The notes: generated from the letters alone by a model not told the origin. 64,000 bases of DNA from Lacticaseibacillus paracasei subsp. paracasei (GCF_000829035.1 NZ_AP012541.1:1054001-1118000); one strand, 5' to 3'. Positions 26,657 through 35,801 are shown, counted from the stretch's first letter. Numbers and translations: made by a program.

Positions 26657-26672
26657 ATGGCTAGTGTCGATC

Positions 26673-26734
26673 AAAAAAGGTCGTGATCGCGTCTTTCCCG
26701 TTTTGAAGCGGGGGGATGCGGTCACGGCCTTTTT
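26673..26734 (+). terminator. Terminator after recQ
   Basis: AAAAAAGGTCGTGATCGC (26673-26690) pairs with GCGGTCACGGCCTTTTT (26718-26734), with a T-tract on the plus strand. Confidence 0.75.
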
Positions 26735-26748
26735 AGCTTTTTACCAGG

Positions 26749-26784
26749 TTTTCTCCGCCACTTTGGTTTATTTGGCGGAGAAAA
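26749..26784 (-). terminator. Hairpin downstream of pepS
   Basis: TTTTCTCCGCCA (26749-26760) and TGGCGGAGAAAA (26773-26784) form a 12-bp perfect stem 26 bp beyond the pepS stop. GGCGGAGAAAA is repeated once more at 26795-26805. A T-tract lies within the stem rather than after it. Confidence 0.55.
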
Positions 26785-26809
26785 GACAATTTACGGCGGA
26801 GAAAAATAC

Positions 26810-28045
26810 CTAAGCCCAGTCACCATTGCGGAAAATCGGAACGACGGTGCCATCGGCCTTGATGCCGTCAATATTCATGTCAGCTGAGCCCATCATGAAA
26901 TCAACGTGCGTGTTACTTTGGTTGAGGCCAGCCGCGGTGCGTTGGTCGGTGGTCTTGGCAACGCCGTCTTTGACGGAGAATGGATAAGCTTGTCCGAGCG
27001 CCATGTGATCAGAGGCGTTCTCGTCATATAACGTGTTGAAGAAAATCAAGCCGGATTGGGAAATCGGGGATGGATCAGGGACCAGCGACACTTCACCAAG
27101 CGAGCGGGCGCCGGGGATCTTTAGCAGGTTTTGTAATACCGCATCTCCACGATCAGCATGGGCATCGACGACTTGACCGTTTTTAAAGGTAAAATGCATC
27201 CCCTCAAGGATATTCCCGGAGTAACTTAGCGGTTTAGTGGAGGCAACTGTACCATCAATGCGGCGGAAATCCGGCGCCGTGAAGACTTCCTCAGTCGGCA
27301 TGTTGGCCATGAATTCCTCACCGCGCGGATTATAGGCACCAGCGCCTTTCCAAATATGGTGCTTGGGCAGACCGACAACCAAATCAGTACCCGGCGCGAC
27401 ATAATGAAGCCGATCGAACTGCTCAGCATTCAGCCAGTCCGCTTTTGTTCGCAATTGTTGATCATGGGCTTTCCAAGCAGCTTCCGGATCAGGCTGATCA
27501 ATTCGGGTGGTTTTGAAAATGGCCGTCCAGAGTTTATCAGTCGCTTCTTCCGGGGTCTCGGCATCAGGAAAAACTTTTTCGGCCCATTTTGGACTTGCAG
27601 CGCCGATGATGGTCCAGCTAATCTTCATTGAGCTGATTGCGTCCATTAGGCGGGCGTAGGCTTGATTGAAGGCATTTTGATAGTTAGCGATGCGTTGTGG
27701 ATCCAGTCCTGCAAGGTTGTCAGGATCGGCAGAGATCACAGTAATCCGTTTGGCATTGTGATCGACCCAGTAATCAAACTGACCCTTAATGAAATCGGGG
27801 ATGTTGTACAGGCGGGATGTTGCCATGTGGGCCATGTCCAACCGCTTGATCAGATCATCGTGCCACTGAACTTGCACTTCAGCGGCACCACGGTCATAAG
27901 CCGCAGCCACAATCAACTGCGCAAGTTTGGCCTGATCCACGGCAATCTGCAAATAAACCGTGTCACCGGGTTTCACGGCGACGCCAATATCAACCGCGAG
28001 CTCTGCATATTGTTTGAGGCTTTTGTCAAAGTTAGGTAATGTCAT
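26810..28045 (-). CDS. pepS: Aminopeptidase PepS (M29 family)
   Basis: This 411-residue cytosolic metallo-aminopeptidase of the thermophilic aminopeptidase family contributes to peptide use. Family segments include LAVDIGVAVKPGDTVYL, DLVVGLPKHHIWKGAGAYNPRGEEFMANMPTEE and GDAVLQNLLKIPGARSLGEVSLV, with metal-binding Glu/His in the second half. The start at 28045 follows GGAGGG; an in-frame extension of 38 residues upstream lacks a site. It diverges from the tetR-like gene. Confidence 0.9.
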   Translation of the reverse strand: MTLPNFDKSLKQYAELAVDIGVAVKPGDTVYLQIAVDQAKLAQLIVAAAYDRGAAEVQVQWHDDLIKRLDMAHMATSRLYNIPDFIKGQFDYWVDHNAKRITVISADPDNLAGLDPQRIANYQNAFNQAYARLMDAISSMKISWTIIGAASPKWAEKVFPDAETPEEATDKLWTAIFKTTRIDQPDPEAAWKAHDQQLRTKADWLNAEQFDRLHYVAPGTDLVVGLPKHHIWKGAGAYNPRGEEFMANMPTEEVFTAPDFRRIDGTVASTKPLSYSGNILEGMHFTFKNGQVVDAHADRGDAVLQNLLKIPGARSLGEVSLVPDPSPISQSGLIFFNTLYDENASDHMALGQAYPFSVKDGVAKTTDQRTAAGLNQSNTHVDFMMGSADMNIDGIKADGTVVPIFRNGDWA

Positions 28046-28216
28046 CTTTCGTTCCCTCCAAATCCGTCGTTGGCAATAGTCTACCATAGCAGTCATCATC
28101 AGGTGCTCAACAGTTCTAAAAAACGTCCGGGCTTTATGTTCAAATAAATGACACCACAAAGCATGGCGTTCTCTTTAAAAAATACTTCGAAAAAAATTAA
28201 GAAAACCGTCAATTTG

Positions 28217-28256
28217 TTTGCAAATAGTGTTTCTTTCTGGTATGAGGTCTGGTAAA
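28217..28256 (+). promoter_or_regulatory. Possible promoter for the TetR gene
   Basis: A TAAAAT element near 28252 has TTTCTT 17 bases upstream, a weak match, within the 324-bp divergent gap between pepS and tetR. No clear operator palindrome is seen there. Confidence 0.3.
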
Positions 28257-28369
28257 ATAACAGCATAACATCTAGATTGCCTTTTGGAGTGGAGGCGTAT
28301 CCAAAGATGTTTGTAAATGAGTTGTGTGCAAGCTAGTTTTAAATAACTAAAGAAAGCAAGGGGAACATT

Positions 28370-28978
28370 ATGGCACGAAAGAAAACAATTACGCATGATC
28401 AGATTCTCAATGCGGCGTATGACCTTGTTGTGGAACAAGGCTTCAAGAGTTTCACAGCGCGGAATATCGCCAAAAAGATGAACTGCTCAACACAGCCAAT
28501 TTATTTAGAATTCAAAAACATGGCTGAGCTGAAACAGGCTGTCATGGATCGAATTAAAGAACTACTTTCACTGAAAATGGCAAAGCATTTTACCAACGAT
28601 CCAGTCGTTGATTTGGGGCTTGCTTATATCAATTTTGCACTTGAAAATCGGCCATTGTATCGCGCCGTTTTTGTGGAAGATCACTTCGGTGTTGATGAAA
28701 TGCGCGAATATGCGATGAGCACCGCAATGCGCGTATTCGATTCTTACGAACCAGCACAGCACTTGAACGAAGCGCAGTTGCGCAACACGATCTGCGGGGT
28801 ATGGATCGTTGCAACGGGGATCGCCAATTTAATGGCACCAGGCTTCATTGATATTACACGAGATCAAATGGTTGATATTCTAACGGCTGTGACGCAAGAC
28901 TTCATTGTTAACGGCCGCTTCTCAGACGACCCGCGCATCTCTTGGTTTCAAGACGCCAAGATCGCTCAGGGATACTAA
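28370..28978 (+). CDS. TetR/AcrR family transcriptional regulator
   Basis: The 202-residue protein has an N-terminal HTH (ITHDQILNAAYDLVVEQGFKSFTARNIAKKMNCSTQPIYLEFKNMAELKQAVM) and an alpha-helical ligand domain. AGCAAGGGGA precedes ATG 28370. No obvious target gene lies next to it; the divergent pepS is a possible target by position only. A terminator follows at 29004. Confidence 0.9.
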   Translation: MARKKTITHDQILNAAYDLVVEQGFKSFTARNIAKKMNCSTQPIYLEFKNMAELKQAVMDRIKELLSLKMAKHFTNDPVVDLGLAYINFALENRPLYRAVFVEDHFGVDEMREYAMSTAMRVFDSYEPAQHLNEAQLRNTICGVWIVATGIANLMAPGFIDITRDQMVDILTAVTQDFIVNGRFSDDPRISWFQDAKIAQGY

Positions 28979-29003
28979 CGATCATTAATAGCAAATTGGG
29001 GAT

Positions 29004-29031
29004 AACCGTTCCGATGTGGAGCGGTTTTTTT
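29004..29031 (+). terminator. Terminator after the TetR gene
   Basis: AACCGTTCC (29004-29012) pairs with GGAGCGGTT (29018-29026) and five or more T follow. It abuts family B copy B3. Confidence 0.8.
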
Positions 29032-29032
29032 A

Positions 29033-29153
29033 GAGCGTGAGCTGGCCCGGGTAGAAACCGGAACATAAGTGGCCTCAAGGCTAAATGGCTGGGTTTTGGC
29101 CATTTAGCCTTGAGGTCCTTATGTGTAGGTTTCTGGGCCAGCGAACGCGTTTA
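29033..29153 (+). repeat. Structured repeat family B, copy B3 (full)
   Basis: The 121-bp copy runs from GAGCGTGAGCTGGCCC to GGGCCAGCGAACGCGTTTA. Inner pairs are AGAAACC/GGTTTCT, ACATAAG/CTTATGT and CCTCAAGGCTAAATGGC/GCCATTTAGCCTTGAGG. Almost the whole element is one hairpin. Confidence 0.85.
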
Positions 29154-29202
29154 AAGGCGAATGCTTTTTCAACGACAATGAGTCCCACCGGTTAACAAAG
29201 AC

Positions 29203-29251
29203 GGCAACAGTGCAAACCCTGACCTTGGGCCAAACACTGCTGCCGCCTTTT
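29203..29251 (+). terminator. Terminator-like hairpin upstream of DUF2252 gene
   Basis: GGCAACAGTG (29203-29212) pairs with CACTGCTGCC (29235-29244) with one mismatch, followed by GCCTTTT. It is about 120 bp before the DUF2252 start and could be a leader attenuator or an orphan terminator. Confidence 0.45.
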
Positions 29252-29368
29252 ACATAGTTTCCACTTCACCGAATCACTGGAAAACCATCTCACAATGCGC
29301 TACTTTAAAACTAACGATGTTGTCTACCGTCTCACAAGACAACACAGAAAACCACAAGGGAGCTTATT

Positions 29369-30742
29369 ATGGGAAGTTCATCAGACCTAAAAGACCTATT
29401 ACGCGAACGAATCGCCGCTAAATATACCATTGACGATTTAAAAGATACCGGGAAAAAGATTCGTAAAACCGCACCAATTGAAAGTCTGGCTGCCGTCAGT
29501 AAGATTGATCGGGACCCCGTCCAGTTCATTAATAGTGTCGAACAAAACTTAACCAAATCACTGTTGCCTATGCGTCATAGTCGCATGGGCGCTTCGCAGG
29601 CAGCTTTTTTTCGCGGCACTGCTGAGTTGATGGCCTATGACTTGCAGCAAGGGGAGAAGTCTGGCATCAATCTGTTAATTGATGGTGACGCTCACTTACA
29701 GAATTTCGGTTTCTACGCATCGCCAGAACGCAACCTGCTTTTTGACCTCAACGACTTCGATGAAGCGCAGATCAACAGCTTTGAGTTTGACATCAAGCGT
29801 TTGCTGACAAGTGTTTATTTGTTAGGCGACCAACAAGGCTTTGATGCAAATAAATTAGATGAATTGGTACAGACTGATGCATCGATTTATCGTAAAACCT
29901 TACGGGATCTTTTCAAGGTTGGTGCATTGGATCGTTTTTATCAGTCCACCGAAGTCAACCATCTTGTGCAGGCGATCCCCGGCGCTGAAGATTCGGCGTT
30001 GCTGTCGAAATTTGTGAAAAAGGCGACGAAGCGTAATAATGACTCGGTAATCAAAAAATACACCACAACTATCGATGGTAACATGCGGTTTAAAGACGAT
30101 CCGCCAAGCTCCGTCAGGTTGGATAAAACGACTTATCAGGCGATCTTTGACGGCTTTACCCAGTATCGTAAGTCCACGCGGCCGGATATTTTGGTGCTAC
30201 TGAGCGAATATCGGATTACGGACATCATTCATCACAGCGTGGGTATCGGCAGCTTTGGCACGAATTGCTATCTCGTTTTGCTAAGCGGATTAGGTGGCAG
30301 CCATCTTGTGCTGCAAGTCAAAGAAGCCTTGCCGCCGCGACCTGAATTAATTCCAAATACGGAACGCATCACGTTACAACAAGAAGTCAGTCAGGGACAG
30401 CGGATCATCGCATCCCAGATGATTTTGCAGAAAGCCTCTGATCCATTCCTCGGCTGGTTTAACGTAGGCGATAAAAGCTATTATGTCCGCCAGTTCCGTG
30501 ATATGAAGGGGTCTGTGGATCTTGAGGAACTGACTTTCCCCGAGTTTCAGTACTACACCCAGATCACCACGTATCTATTGGCAATGGCACACGCTCAGAC
30601 GCCTCAGGCTGCAGTGGTTACCGGCTATCTCGATAAAAGTTTTGACAGCGCCGTTCAGCGTTGGAGCAAATGGTATCTGAATCAGGTAAAAGCGGATTAT
30701 TCAGCCTTTATGCGGGCAGTTCAGACGCACATGCTGGCCTGA
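29369..30742 (+). CDS. DUF2252 protein, kinase-like fold suspected
   Basis: The 457-residue protein matches the DUF2252 family (COG4320), function unknown. GDAHLQNFGFY (near residue 106) followed by LLFDLNDFDEA resembles the catalytic HGDxxxxN and metal-binding D motifs of aminoglycoside-phosphotransferase-like kinases. The N-terminal LPMRHSRMGASQAAFFRGTA and late MILQKASDPFLGW and YYVRQFRDMKG are family-conserved stretches. AAGGGAGC precedes ATG 29369. No membrane segment is seen; it is monocistronic. Confidence 0.8.
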   Translation: MGSSSDLKDLLRERIAAKYTIDDLKDTGKKIRKTAPIESLAAVSKIDRDPVQFINSVEQNLTKSLLPMRHSRMGASQAAFFRGTAELMAYDLQQGEKSGINLLIDGDAHLQNFGFYASPERNLLFDLNDFDEAQINSFEFDIKRLLTSVYLLGDQQGFDANKLDELVQTDASIYRKTLRDLFKVGALDRFYQSTEVNHLVQAIPGAEDSALLSKFVKKATKRNNDSVIKKYTTTIDGNMRFKDDPPSSVRLDKTTYQAIFDGFTQYRKSTRPDILVLLSEYRITDIIHHSVGIGSFGTNCYLVLLSGLGGSHLVLQVKEALPPRPELIPNTERITLQQEVSQGQRIIASQMILQKASDPFLGWFNVGDKSYYVRQFRDMKGSVDLEELTFPEFQYYTQITTYLLAMAHAQTPQAAVVTGYLDKSFDSAVQRWSKWYLNQVKADYSAFMRAVQTHMLA

Positions 30743-30752
30743 GCCATCTTGG

Positions 30753-30777
30753 AACTGATTGACAGATCAGATTTTTC
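30753..30777 (+). terminator. Weak terminator after the DUF2252 gene
   Basis: CTGAT and ATCAG flank TGACAG and are followed by a TTTTTCTT run. The stem is only five bp. Confidence 0.4.
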
Positions 30778-30876
30778 TTGTCCTGATGACGCTCACTCTG
30801 GCAAAATAAAGTTAAGACGCTAATCACCTAACTTAATGACATGCCTGAAGAGCAGGGCGTCACAGAAAGGATGCAA

Positions 30877-31890
30877 GTGATTATGGCTCGCAAACAACAT
30901 CAAAAAAAGCCGCCGCTGCTTTCCGCCGAACAAGAAGTCGCGATTCAATCCGGGCGTGCAGCATTGGCAGATTTGGCGTTGCCACGCCGCACCAAAATGC
31001 GGGTGTTTGTTAAACTTGCCATCAATCGGATCACCGAATCGAACATCGGCCAAAGTGCTGCTGCCTTGGCGTACTATACCTTGCTGTCCTTATTCCCATT
31101 GATTTTGTTTGTCGCCAATGCATTGCCTTATTTTGGCTTAACATACAAAGGCCTTGCTGCCTATTTGACACAGGCAATCCCATCCAATGTCATGAATTGG
31201 TTGGACCCAGTGATCGCCAATCTGTTGGATTCCAGCAGTGGCGGTTTGCTGGGAATTGGGGCGGTTGCGACTTTGTGGGCGGCCAGTTTAGGCGTGAATG
31301 GTTTGAAAATGGGCTTCAATCAAATTTACGGCGTCGAGTCATCGCAAAATTTTATTATTCAACGCTTATTATCGATGCTCATGACCTTCACACTCATCAT
31401 TGTGATGGGCGCCATTCTGATTGTTTTCGCATTTGGCCGCCAGTTTCTGGAATGGCTGATCCCACTGCTTCGTCTCAACGATGACTGGCTGCGAACATTT
31501 AATACCCTACGTTGGCCAGTGACGATTACGGCGCTTTTTGTCATTATTATGTTTTTAAATTATTTTCTGCCGAACGTCAAAATCCGGATGTGGACAGTCT
31601 TACCAGGCACCGCCTTTACGGTCGCCGGTTGGCTGTTAATTGCCCAGGCGTTTTCCTTATACATGAAATATTTTGGGACACGCTATCTGTCCTATGGCAC
31701 GATAGGCACCTTCATCGCGATCATGTTATGGCTTAACTTCTCCGCACTGGTGCTGTTGTGGGGCGCCGTCATCAATGCACTCACCGCTGAGTATTTCATT
31801 GGCCGACTGCATGGCAGTAAAGGCAAAGTGCATGATTTCGTCAAACGTCGCGTGCGGACACCACACGAAGAAAAAGAAGCGAAAAGCTAG
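30877..31890 (+). CDS. YihY/BrkB family membrane protein
   Basis: The 337-residue protein has six predicted helices: N-terminal family motif NIGQSAAALAYYTLLSLFPLILFVANALPYFG, then LLGIGAVATLWAASLGVNGLKMGFNQIYGVE, and late YGTIGTFIAIMLWLNFSALVLLWGAVINALTAEY. The family was once called RNase BN but is a membrane protein of unclear role. GTG 30877 is favoured because AAAGG lies about 6 bases upstream; ATG 30871 and ATG 30883 are alternatives. Confidence 0.88.
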   Translation: MIMARKQHQKKPPLLSAEQEVAIQSGRAALADLALPRRTKMRVFVKLAINRITESNIGQSAAALAYYTLLSLFPLILFVANALPYFGLTYKGLAAYLTQAIPSNVMNWLDPVIANLLDSSSGGLLGIGAVATLWAASLGVNGLKMGFNQIYGVESSQNFIIQRLLSMLMTFTLIIVMGAILIVFAFGRQFLEWLIPLLRLNDDWLRTFNTLRWPVTITALFVIIMFLNYFLPNVKIRMWTVLPGTAFTVAGWLLIAQAFSLYMKYFGTRYLSYGTIGTFIAIMLWLNFSALVLLWGAVINALTAEYFIGRLHGSKGKVHDFVKRRVRTPHEEKEAKS

Positions 31891-31923
31891 TCATTGAGTG
31901 AGCAACCATGGCTGAGAGCAGCA

Positions 31924-31964
31924 AAAAAGGACTTGCGTTCATCTGAGAGCGCAAGTCCTTTTGC
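31924..31964. terminator. Bidirectional terminator between YihY and flavodoxin genes
   Basis: AAAAGGACTTGCG (31925-31937) pairs with CGCAAGTCCTTTT (31950-31962). Both strands carry a terminal T-run. Confidence 0.9.
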
Positions 31965-31975
31965 TTTAAACGGTT

Positions 31976-32437
31976 TTATTGCAATGCCTGATACTTTTCA
32001 ACAAGTTGTTTGGTAAAGGCCTCTAGGTGCTTAATATCGTCTTCTTCAGGGGCGAGATCGATCTTAACGTCTTCTGCACCCTTCGTGGCTCCGGTCTTGG
32101 CAAAAGCCTTGTCAAAGTCGTCTACTGAAGTGGCAAAGTCATCATAGAAGCGATCACCGCTGCCGCAGCAACCGTAGACCTTACCTTTAAGATCGAGTTC
32201 TTGCAACTCTTCATAGAAGTCAACGGCTTCATCAGGCAACTCGCCATCACCGACATCTGAATAGGTGTAAGTCGCGGTGACACAAATATCGACATCTTCA
32301 AAATCGCTGGCCAGCGCTTGAGAAACTTCCGTTGTCGTCACGTCCACCCCTAAGTCCTCAAAAGCTTCTTCAATAATACCAGCGATATCCTCGTTGTTGC
32401 CGGTCAAACTGGCATATACAATCCTTGCGCTTGCCAT
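31976..32437 (-). CDS. Flavodoxin
   Basis: This 153-residue FMN electron carrier has the phosphate loop YASLTGNNEDIA (residues about 7-18). Flavin-ring loops are ATYTYSDVGDGELPD and GCCGSGDRFYDDFATSVDDF. It is very acidic, as usual for the family. The start at 32437 follows AGGAGGAAT by 10-12 bases; an upstream extension of 53 residues in the same frame lacks family character. Confidence 0.93.
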   Translation of the reverse strand: MASARIVYASLTGNNEDIAGIIEEAFEDLGVDVTTTEVSQALASDFEDVDICVTATYTYSDVGDGELPDEAVDFYEELQELDLKGKVYGCCGSGDRFYDDFATSVDDFDKAFAKTGATKGAEDVKIDLAPEEDDIKHLEAFTKQLVEKYQALQ

Positions 32438-32687
32438 TTTTCTCTTATTCCTCCTAAAACACAGCGCTCGGGGGCTTACACGTCGGCGAGGCTGCCTTTT
32501 CTTGTTCATTTGCCTGATTATAGCATAGGGGACACGACTCTGGGGATGTGAATCGAAAAGGCCAAAGATCCCTGATGTCATAGCCGACACCGACACTGTT
32601 TAACCAACCATTCTCAGACTTCTGTTGTTTATCCCTGATTAATGCTACACTAATTGCGAGCTAAACTTGTATTGGAGGCAGAAAAGC

Positions 32688-33512
32688 TTGATCACGATCA
32701 AATCAGCACGAGAAATTAAAGGCATGGCAAAGTCCGGTGCCATTTTGGCAGGTATGCACCTTGGCCTGCGCGATATTATCAAACCAGGCATCTCAAGCTG
32801 GGAAATTGAAAAGTTCGCCAAAGAATTCTTTGAATCTCATGGCGCCAAGGCCGAACAAGTCGGTTTTGAAGGTTATAAGTATGTGACTTGTGTCAGCATC
32901 AACGATGAAGTTGCGCATGCGGTTCCGCGTAAGGGCCTGAAACTCAAAGATGGCGATGTTGTCAGTGTTGACACGGTTGTCAGCTGGAATGGCTACTTCA
33001 GCGATTCTTGCTGGACGTACGGCGTTGGCAAGGTGTCAGAAGCTGACCAGAAGCTGATGGACGTTACCAAAAAGTCCCTGTACTTAGGGATTGATGAAGC
33101 AGTTGTTGGCAATCGGATCGGTGACATTGGCGCTGCTATTCAGACTTACACCGAAGATGATAACGGCTACGGCGATGTCCGTGAGCTTATTGGCCACGGC
33201 ATTCAGCCAACCATGCACGAAAGTCCTAATGTGCCGCATTATGGCGTGCCAGGTCATGGTTTACGACTAAAAGCCGGCATGACCATTACGATCGAGCCGA
33301 TGATCACTGAAGGTACTTGGAAGATCAAGGGTAAACAAGTCCCAGGCGATACTTGGGAATACTACGTCACTGCTGACGGCAGCAAGTGTGCCCAGTACGA
33401 GCACACGCTGGTCATCACAGATAACGGCCCGAAGATTTTGACTTCTCAAGGCGATGCCATTGACGAGAAGTACAAGTTAACCAAGGCCGATCTTAAAACA
33501 CTTCCTGAATAA
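32688..33512 (+). CDS. map: Type I methionine aminopeptidase
   Basis: This 274-residue cytosolic metalloenzyme removes N-terminal Met from new proteins. Ligands are visible as Asp in VSVDTVVSWNGYFSDSCW (two Asp), His in LIGHGIQPTMHE, Glu in ITIEPMI and Glu in QYEHTLVI. TTG 32688 follows TTGGAGG; the earlier frame opening has no site. A lysine-rich ending is slightly longer than in E. coli. It is monocistronic with a terminator downstream. Confidence 0.94.
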   Translation: MITIKSAREIKGMAKSGAILAGMHLGLRDIIKPGISSWEIEKFAKEFFESHGAKAEQVGFEGYKYVTCVSINDEVAHAVPRKGLKLKDGDVVSVDTVVSWNGYFSDSCWTYGVGKVSEADQKLMDVTKKSLYLGIDEAVVGNRIGDIGAAIQTYTEDDNGYGDVRELIGHGIQPTMHESPNVPHYGVPGHGLRLKAGMTITIEPMITEGTWKIKGKQVPGDTWEYYVTADGSKCAQYEHTLVITDNGPKILTSQGDAIDEKYKLTKADLKTLPE

Positions 33513-33550
33513 GAGCGGCCAACGCGATCATTCAGAAACAATAGGGCACG

Positions 33551-33589
33551 AAAAAACGGGGTGGCGATGACGATTGCTCACCCCGTTTT
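33551..33589 (+). terminator. Terminator after map
   Basis: AAAACGGGGTG (33553-33563) pairs with CACCCCGTTTT (33579-33589). Family B copy B4 begins seven bases later. Confidence 0.85.
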
Positions 33590-33595
33590 GTATGT

Positions 33596-33713
33596 GAGCG
33601 CGAATCAGCCCGGTTAGAAACCGGAGTGTAAGTGGCCTTGATCGTGATGGTCGGGCTTTGACCATTGCGATCAAGGTCCTTACACGCAGGTTTCTGGGCT
33701 GATTCGCGCGTTA
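33596..33713 (+). repeat. Structured repeat family B, copy B4 (full)
   Basis: This 118-bp palindrome runs from GAGCGCGAATCAGCCC to GGGCTGATTCGCGCGTTA. Inner pairs are AGAAACC/GGTTTCT, GTGTAAG/CTTACAC and CCTTGATCGTGATGGTC/GACCATTGCGATCAAGG. The outer and apical arms differ from B3 but pairing is preserved. Confidence 0.85.
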
Positions 33714-33790
33714 TCGCAACTTACAAACGAATGGTACTTAATCAAACCAGTTCACGTTATACTAAAGGAAAGGACGAAAAGAGGGAGTAT

Positions 33791-34852
33791 ATGGCAGATC
33801 CTGAAGCGCTGATCTCGGTTATCATGCCAGTCTACAATGCAGAGAAGTATCTCGCAGAGGCCTTGGACAGTTTATTGGCACAGGATTATCCGAATTATGA
33901 GATTATTTGTGTAGACGATGGGTCCATGGATACCAGTAAAGTTATCTTGGCGGCTTATATGCGAGAAAATCCCCGAATTCACGTTGTGCGGGTTCAAAAT
34001 GGCGGTCAAGCACGGGCTCGGCAAATTGGGATTGATCATGCCAGCGGGGACTTGATCACGTTTATGGATAGCGATGATCTTGTTCATCCGCAGTGGCTAT
34101 CCACCATGGCAGACGGGATGAAGGCACCACGGGTCGATATGGTGGTCGTCAATTATTACAACTACATTGGCAGTACGAAGATGAAGGCACGCGCGTTTCG
34201 TGAATCGACATTTAAAATCGAAGGCGATGACAAGTATCGCTATTGGCTAGAGGATCGGGATTTGCGCGGTTATTTGTGGAATAAATTATTCCGTGCCGAG
34301 TTATTCGAACAGCCGGTGCCTGTCGCGAATTTCAATTTGTTAGAGGATGCTTACTTTATCGGCCATCTTTTGCCGCGAATTGATCAAATCGGCTTCATTG
34401 ACGAACCTCGGTATTATTACCGGTTCAATGCGACCAGCAGTGTGCATGCCAAGTTTCAAAAACGCGACCTAGAGGCGATCCATCAACTAGGCGCTGTTTT
34501 CTTGACCCTTGCCCGCGAAAAACCGGAATTGACCTCGCTGGCAGTGCGCCGTTATGCGGCCCTGAGTCTATTTGTGTTATCAAAAATGTCACCACGTCAG
34601 CTTGTTAAAAATTGGGGTTATGTCCGTCAGCTGGGGATGGTACTGGGGCAATATACCCGCGAGTTTCAAGATGTCATCTCGGCAGGCGATGTCAACGATT
34701 TAGCGACAGAAAATCCAGACAAGCCCAACAAAACGAGCCTGACAGGCAGATTGCGCGCATGGTCGCAGCTGTTGGGCTTGCCGACCTTCGATGACTTGAA
34801 TAAGCTTGCTAAGGCGGATGATGATCCAGAAGATGTGAAAAGAGAATCTTAG
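33791..34852 (+). CDS. Glycosyltransferase family 2 protein
   Basis: This 353-residue cytosolic or membrane-associated GT-A transferase begins ISVIMPVYNAEKYLAEALDSLLAQDYPNYEIICVDDGSMD and has the DSDD metal motif near residue 90. It resembles exopolysaccharide/teichoic-acid type transferases (LRGYLWNKLFR, YYYRFNATSS). ATG 33791 follows AGAGGGAG. The frame opens earlier within repeat B4, which is rejected. No polysaccharide cluster surrounds it, so the acceptor is unknown. Confidence 0.87.
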   Translation: MADPEALISVIMPVYNAEKYLAEALDSLLAQDYPNYEIICVDDGSMDTSKVILAAYMRENPRIHVVRVQNGGQARARQIGIDHASGDLITFMDSDDLVHPQWLSTMADGMKAPRVDMVVVNYYNYIGSTKMKARAFRESTFKIEGDDKYRYWLEDRDLRGYLWNKLFRAELFEQPVPVANFNLLEDAYFIGHLLPRIDQIGFIDEPRYYYRFNATSSVHAKFQKRDLEAIHQLGAVFLTLAREKPELTSLAVRRYAALSLFVLSKMSPRQLVKNWGYVRQLGMVLGQYTREFQDVISAGDVNDLATENPDKPNKTSLTGRLRAWSQLLGLPTFDDLNKLAKADDDPEDVKRES

Positions 34853-34972
34853 TGAGGGACAAACGCACTCACAGCCGCAGCAATATTTCGCATGAGTGAC
34901 CTCAGCGTTCAATGACTAAGACACAGTCGCTAAGCGCTGAGGCAACTTACGCTTTTGTTTCTAAGCGACTCG

Positions 34973-35015
34973 CACAAAAAAAGCCGCCACTCACGTGTTT
35001 TGCGAGTGGCGGCTT
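34973..35015 (-). terminator. Terminator of the DUF1659-DUF2922 operon
   Basis: AAGCCGCCACTC (34981-34992) and GAGTGGCGGCTT (35004-35015) form a perfect 12-bp stem. On the minus strand seven or more T follow. Confidence 0.88.
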
Positions 35016-35071
35016 CCTAGCGATCATCGAAAAAGTGCTGATGGGGGTTTCAGCAGGTGGCGGTTATTCAG

Positions 35072-35329
35072 TTATGCCTGTGGTTCTGCAGGTTGTGGTT
35101 CCTTCTTCTCATCAACATGGTAGATTTCAGTAACCTGTGTCTCGGTCATCTTGGCGCCTGTCGGGGTCGCGTACAGGTTGACGCCATCCTTGACGAAGGC
35201 CTTAGCATCAGCGACAACCTGCGCGAATTGTTTGGCCTGGTCCGCCGTTACGTCAGCTTCGTACTTGTTTAAACGAATACTGGTGGTCTTACCAAGTGAA
35301 GATTTGAAACTGAAAGAAAGTGTTTTCAT
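35072..35329 (-). CDS. DUF2922 small protein
   Basis: The 85-residue product (KTLSFSFKSSLGKTTSIRLNKYEADVTADQAKQF, then ADAKAFVKDGVNLYATPTGAKMTETQVTEIYH) fits DUF2922, function unknown. GGAGGGC precedes ATG. It lies 15 bp after the DUF1659 gene, its usual partner in Firmicutes. Confidence 0.8.
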   Translation of the reverse strand: MKTLSFSFKSSLGKTTSIRLNKYEADVTADQAKQFAQVVADAKAFVKDGVNLYATPTGAKMTETQVTEIYHVDEKKEPQPAEPQA

Positions 35330-35344
35330 AAGTTAGCCCTCCGT

Positions 35345-35554
35345 TTAGGCGTTCAGTTCGGTTTGCTGTTGCAAGACCGTGCTGTGCAGTTGAGTACCCG
35401 GGTACAAACTAGCGAAGGCACTGCCGATCGCGAGTAATTGACCATCGTCAGCTTCAAGCGCGACGTTGTTCATGCGCCGGACTTGTTTGTAATCCTCCTT
35501 CTCTGGGTCGATCATCGTATAGACAATGGCTTGTGCTTTGATTGTTCGTGGCAT
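35345..35554 (-). CDS. DUF1659 small protein
   Basis: The 69-residue product (IVYTMIDPEKEDYKQVRRMNNVALEADDGQLLAIGSAFASLYPG) fits DUF1659, function unknown. AAGGAGGAAG precedes ATG. First gene of a two-gene operon with DUF2922. Confidence 0.78.
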   Translation of the reverse strand: MPRTIKAQAIVYTMIDPEKEDYKQVRRMNNVALEADDGQLLAIGSAFASLYPGTQLHSTVLQQQTELNA

Positions 35555-35773
35555 GTTGCTTCCTCCTTGTTTTCAGCGCTTGCGTGCGCTTTTCATCGTC
35601 AATTGCAACTGTGTGACTAGACTTGGCCAAAGTCAGGTCACGCGGTATTTAAAATACAACTAGGTGGATCAAAAGGTGCCATGGCATCGTAAGACATTTT
35701 TTTGCCTTACACTTATACAAATCGGTGAACCCTTCGATTTGACAACCCTAAATGATCGAAAATTCGGAAACCA

Positions 35774-35801
35774 TTGCACAAAGTTGAATCTCTGCTAAAA
35801 T
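35774..35801 (+). promoter_or_regulatory. Candidate promoter upstream of mvaK2
   Basis: TTGCAC (35774-35779) and TAAAAT (35796-35801) are 16 bases apart. It would give a leader of about 125 bases that contains the 19-bp palindrome. Confidence 0.5.

Noticed and set aside
29033-33713. Family B copies as a CRISPR array
   Set aside because: The copies are long palindromes at scattered sites, not regularly spaced short repeats with unique spacers; no cas genes.
33665-33790. N-terminal extension of the GT2 protein
   Set aside because: It is translated from repeat B4 and has no ribosome site; GAGGGAG precedes ATG 33791.
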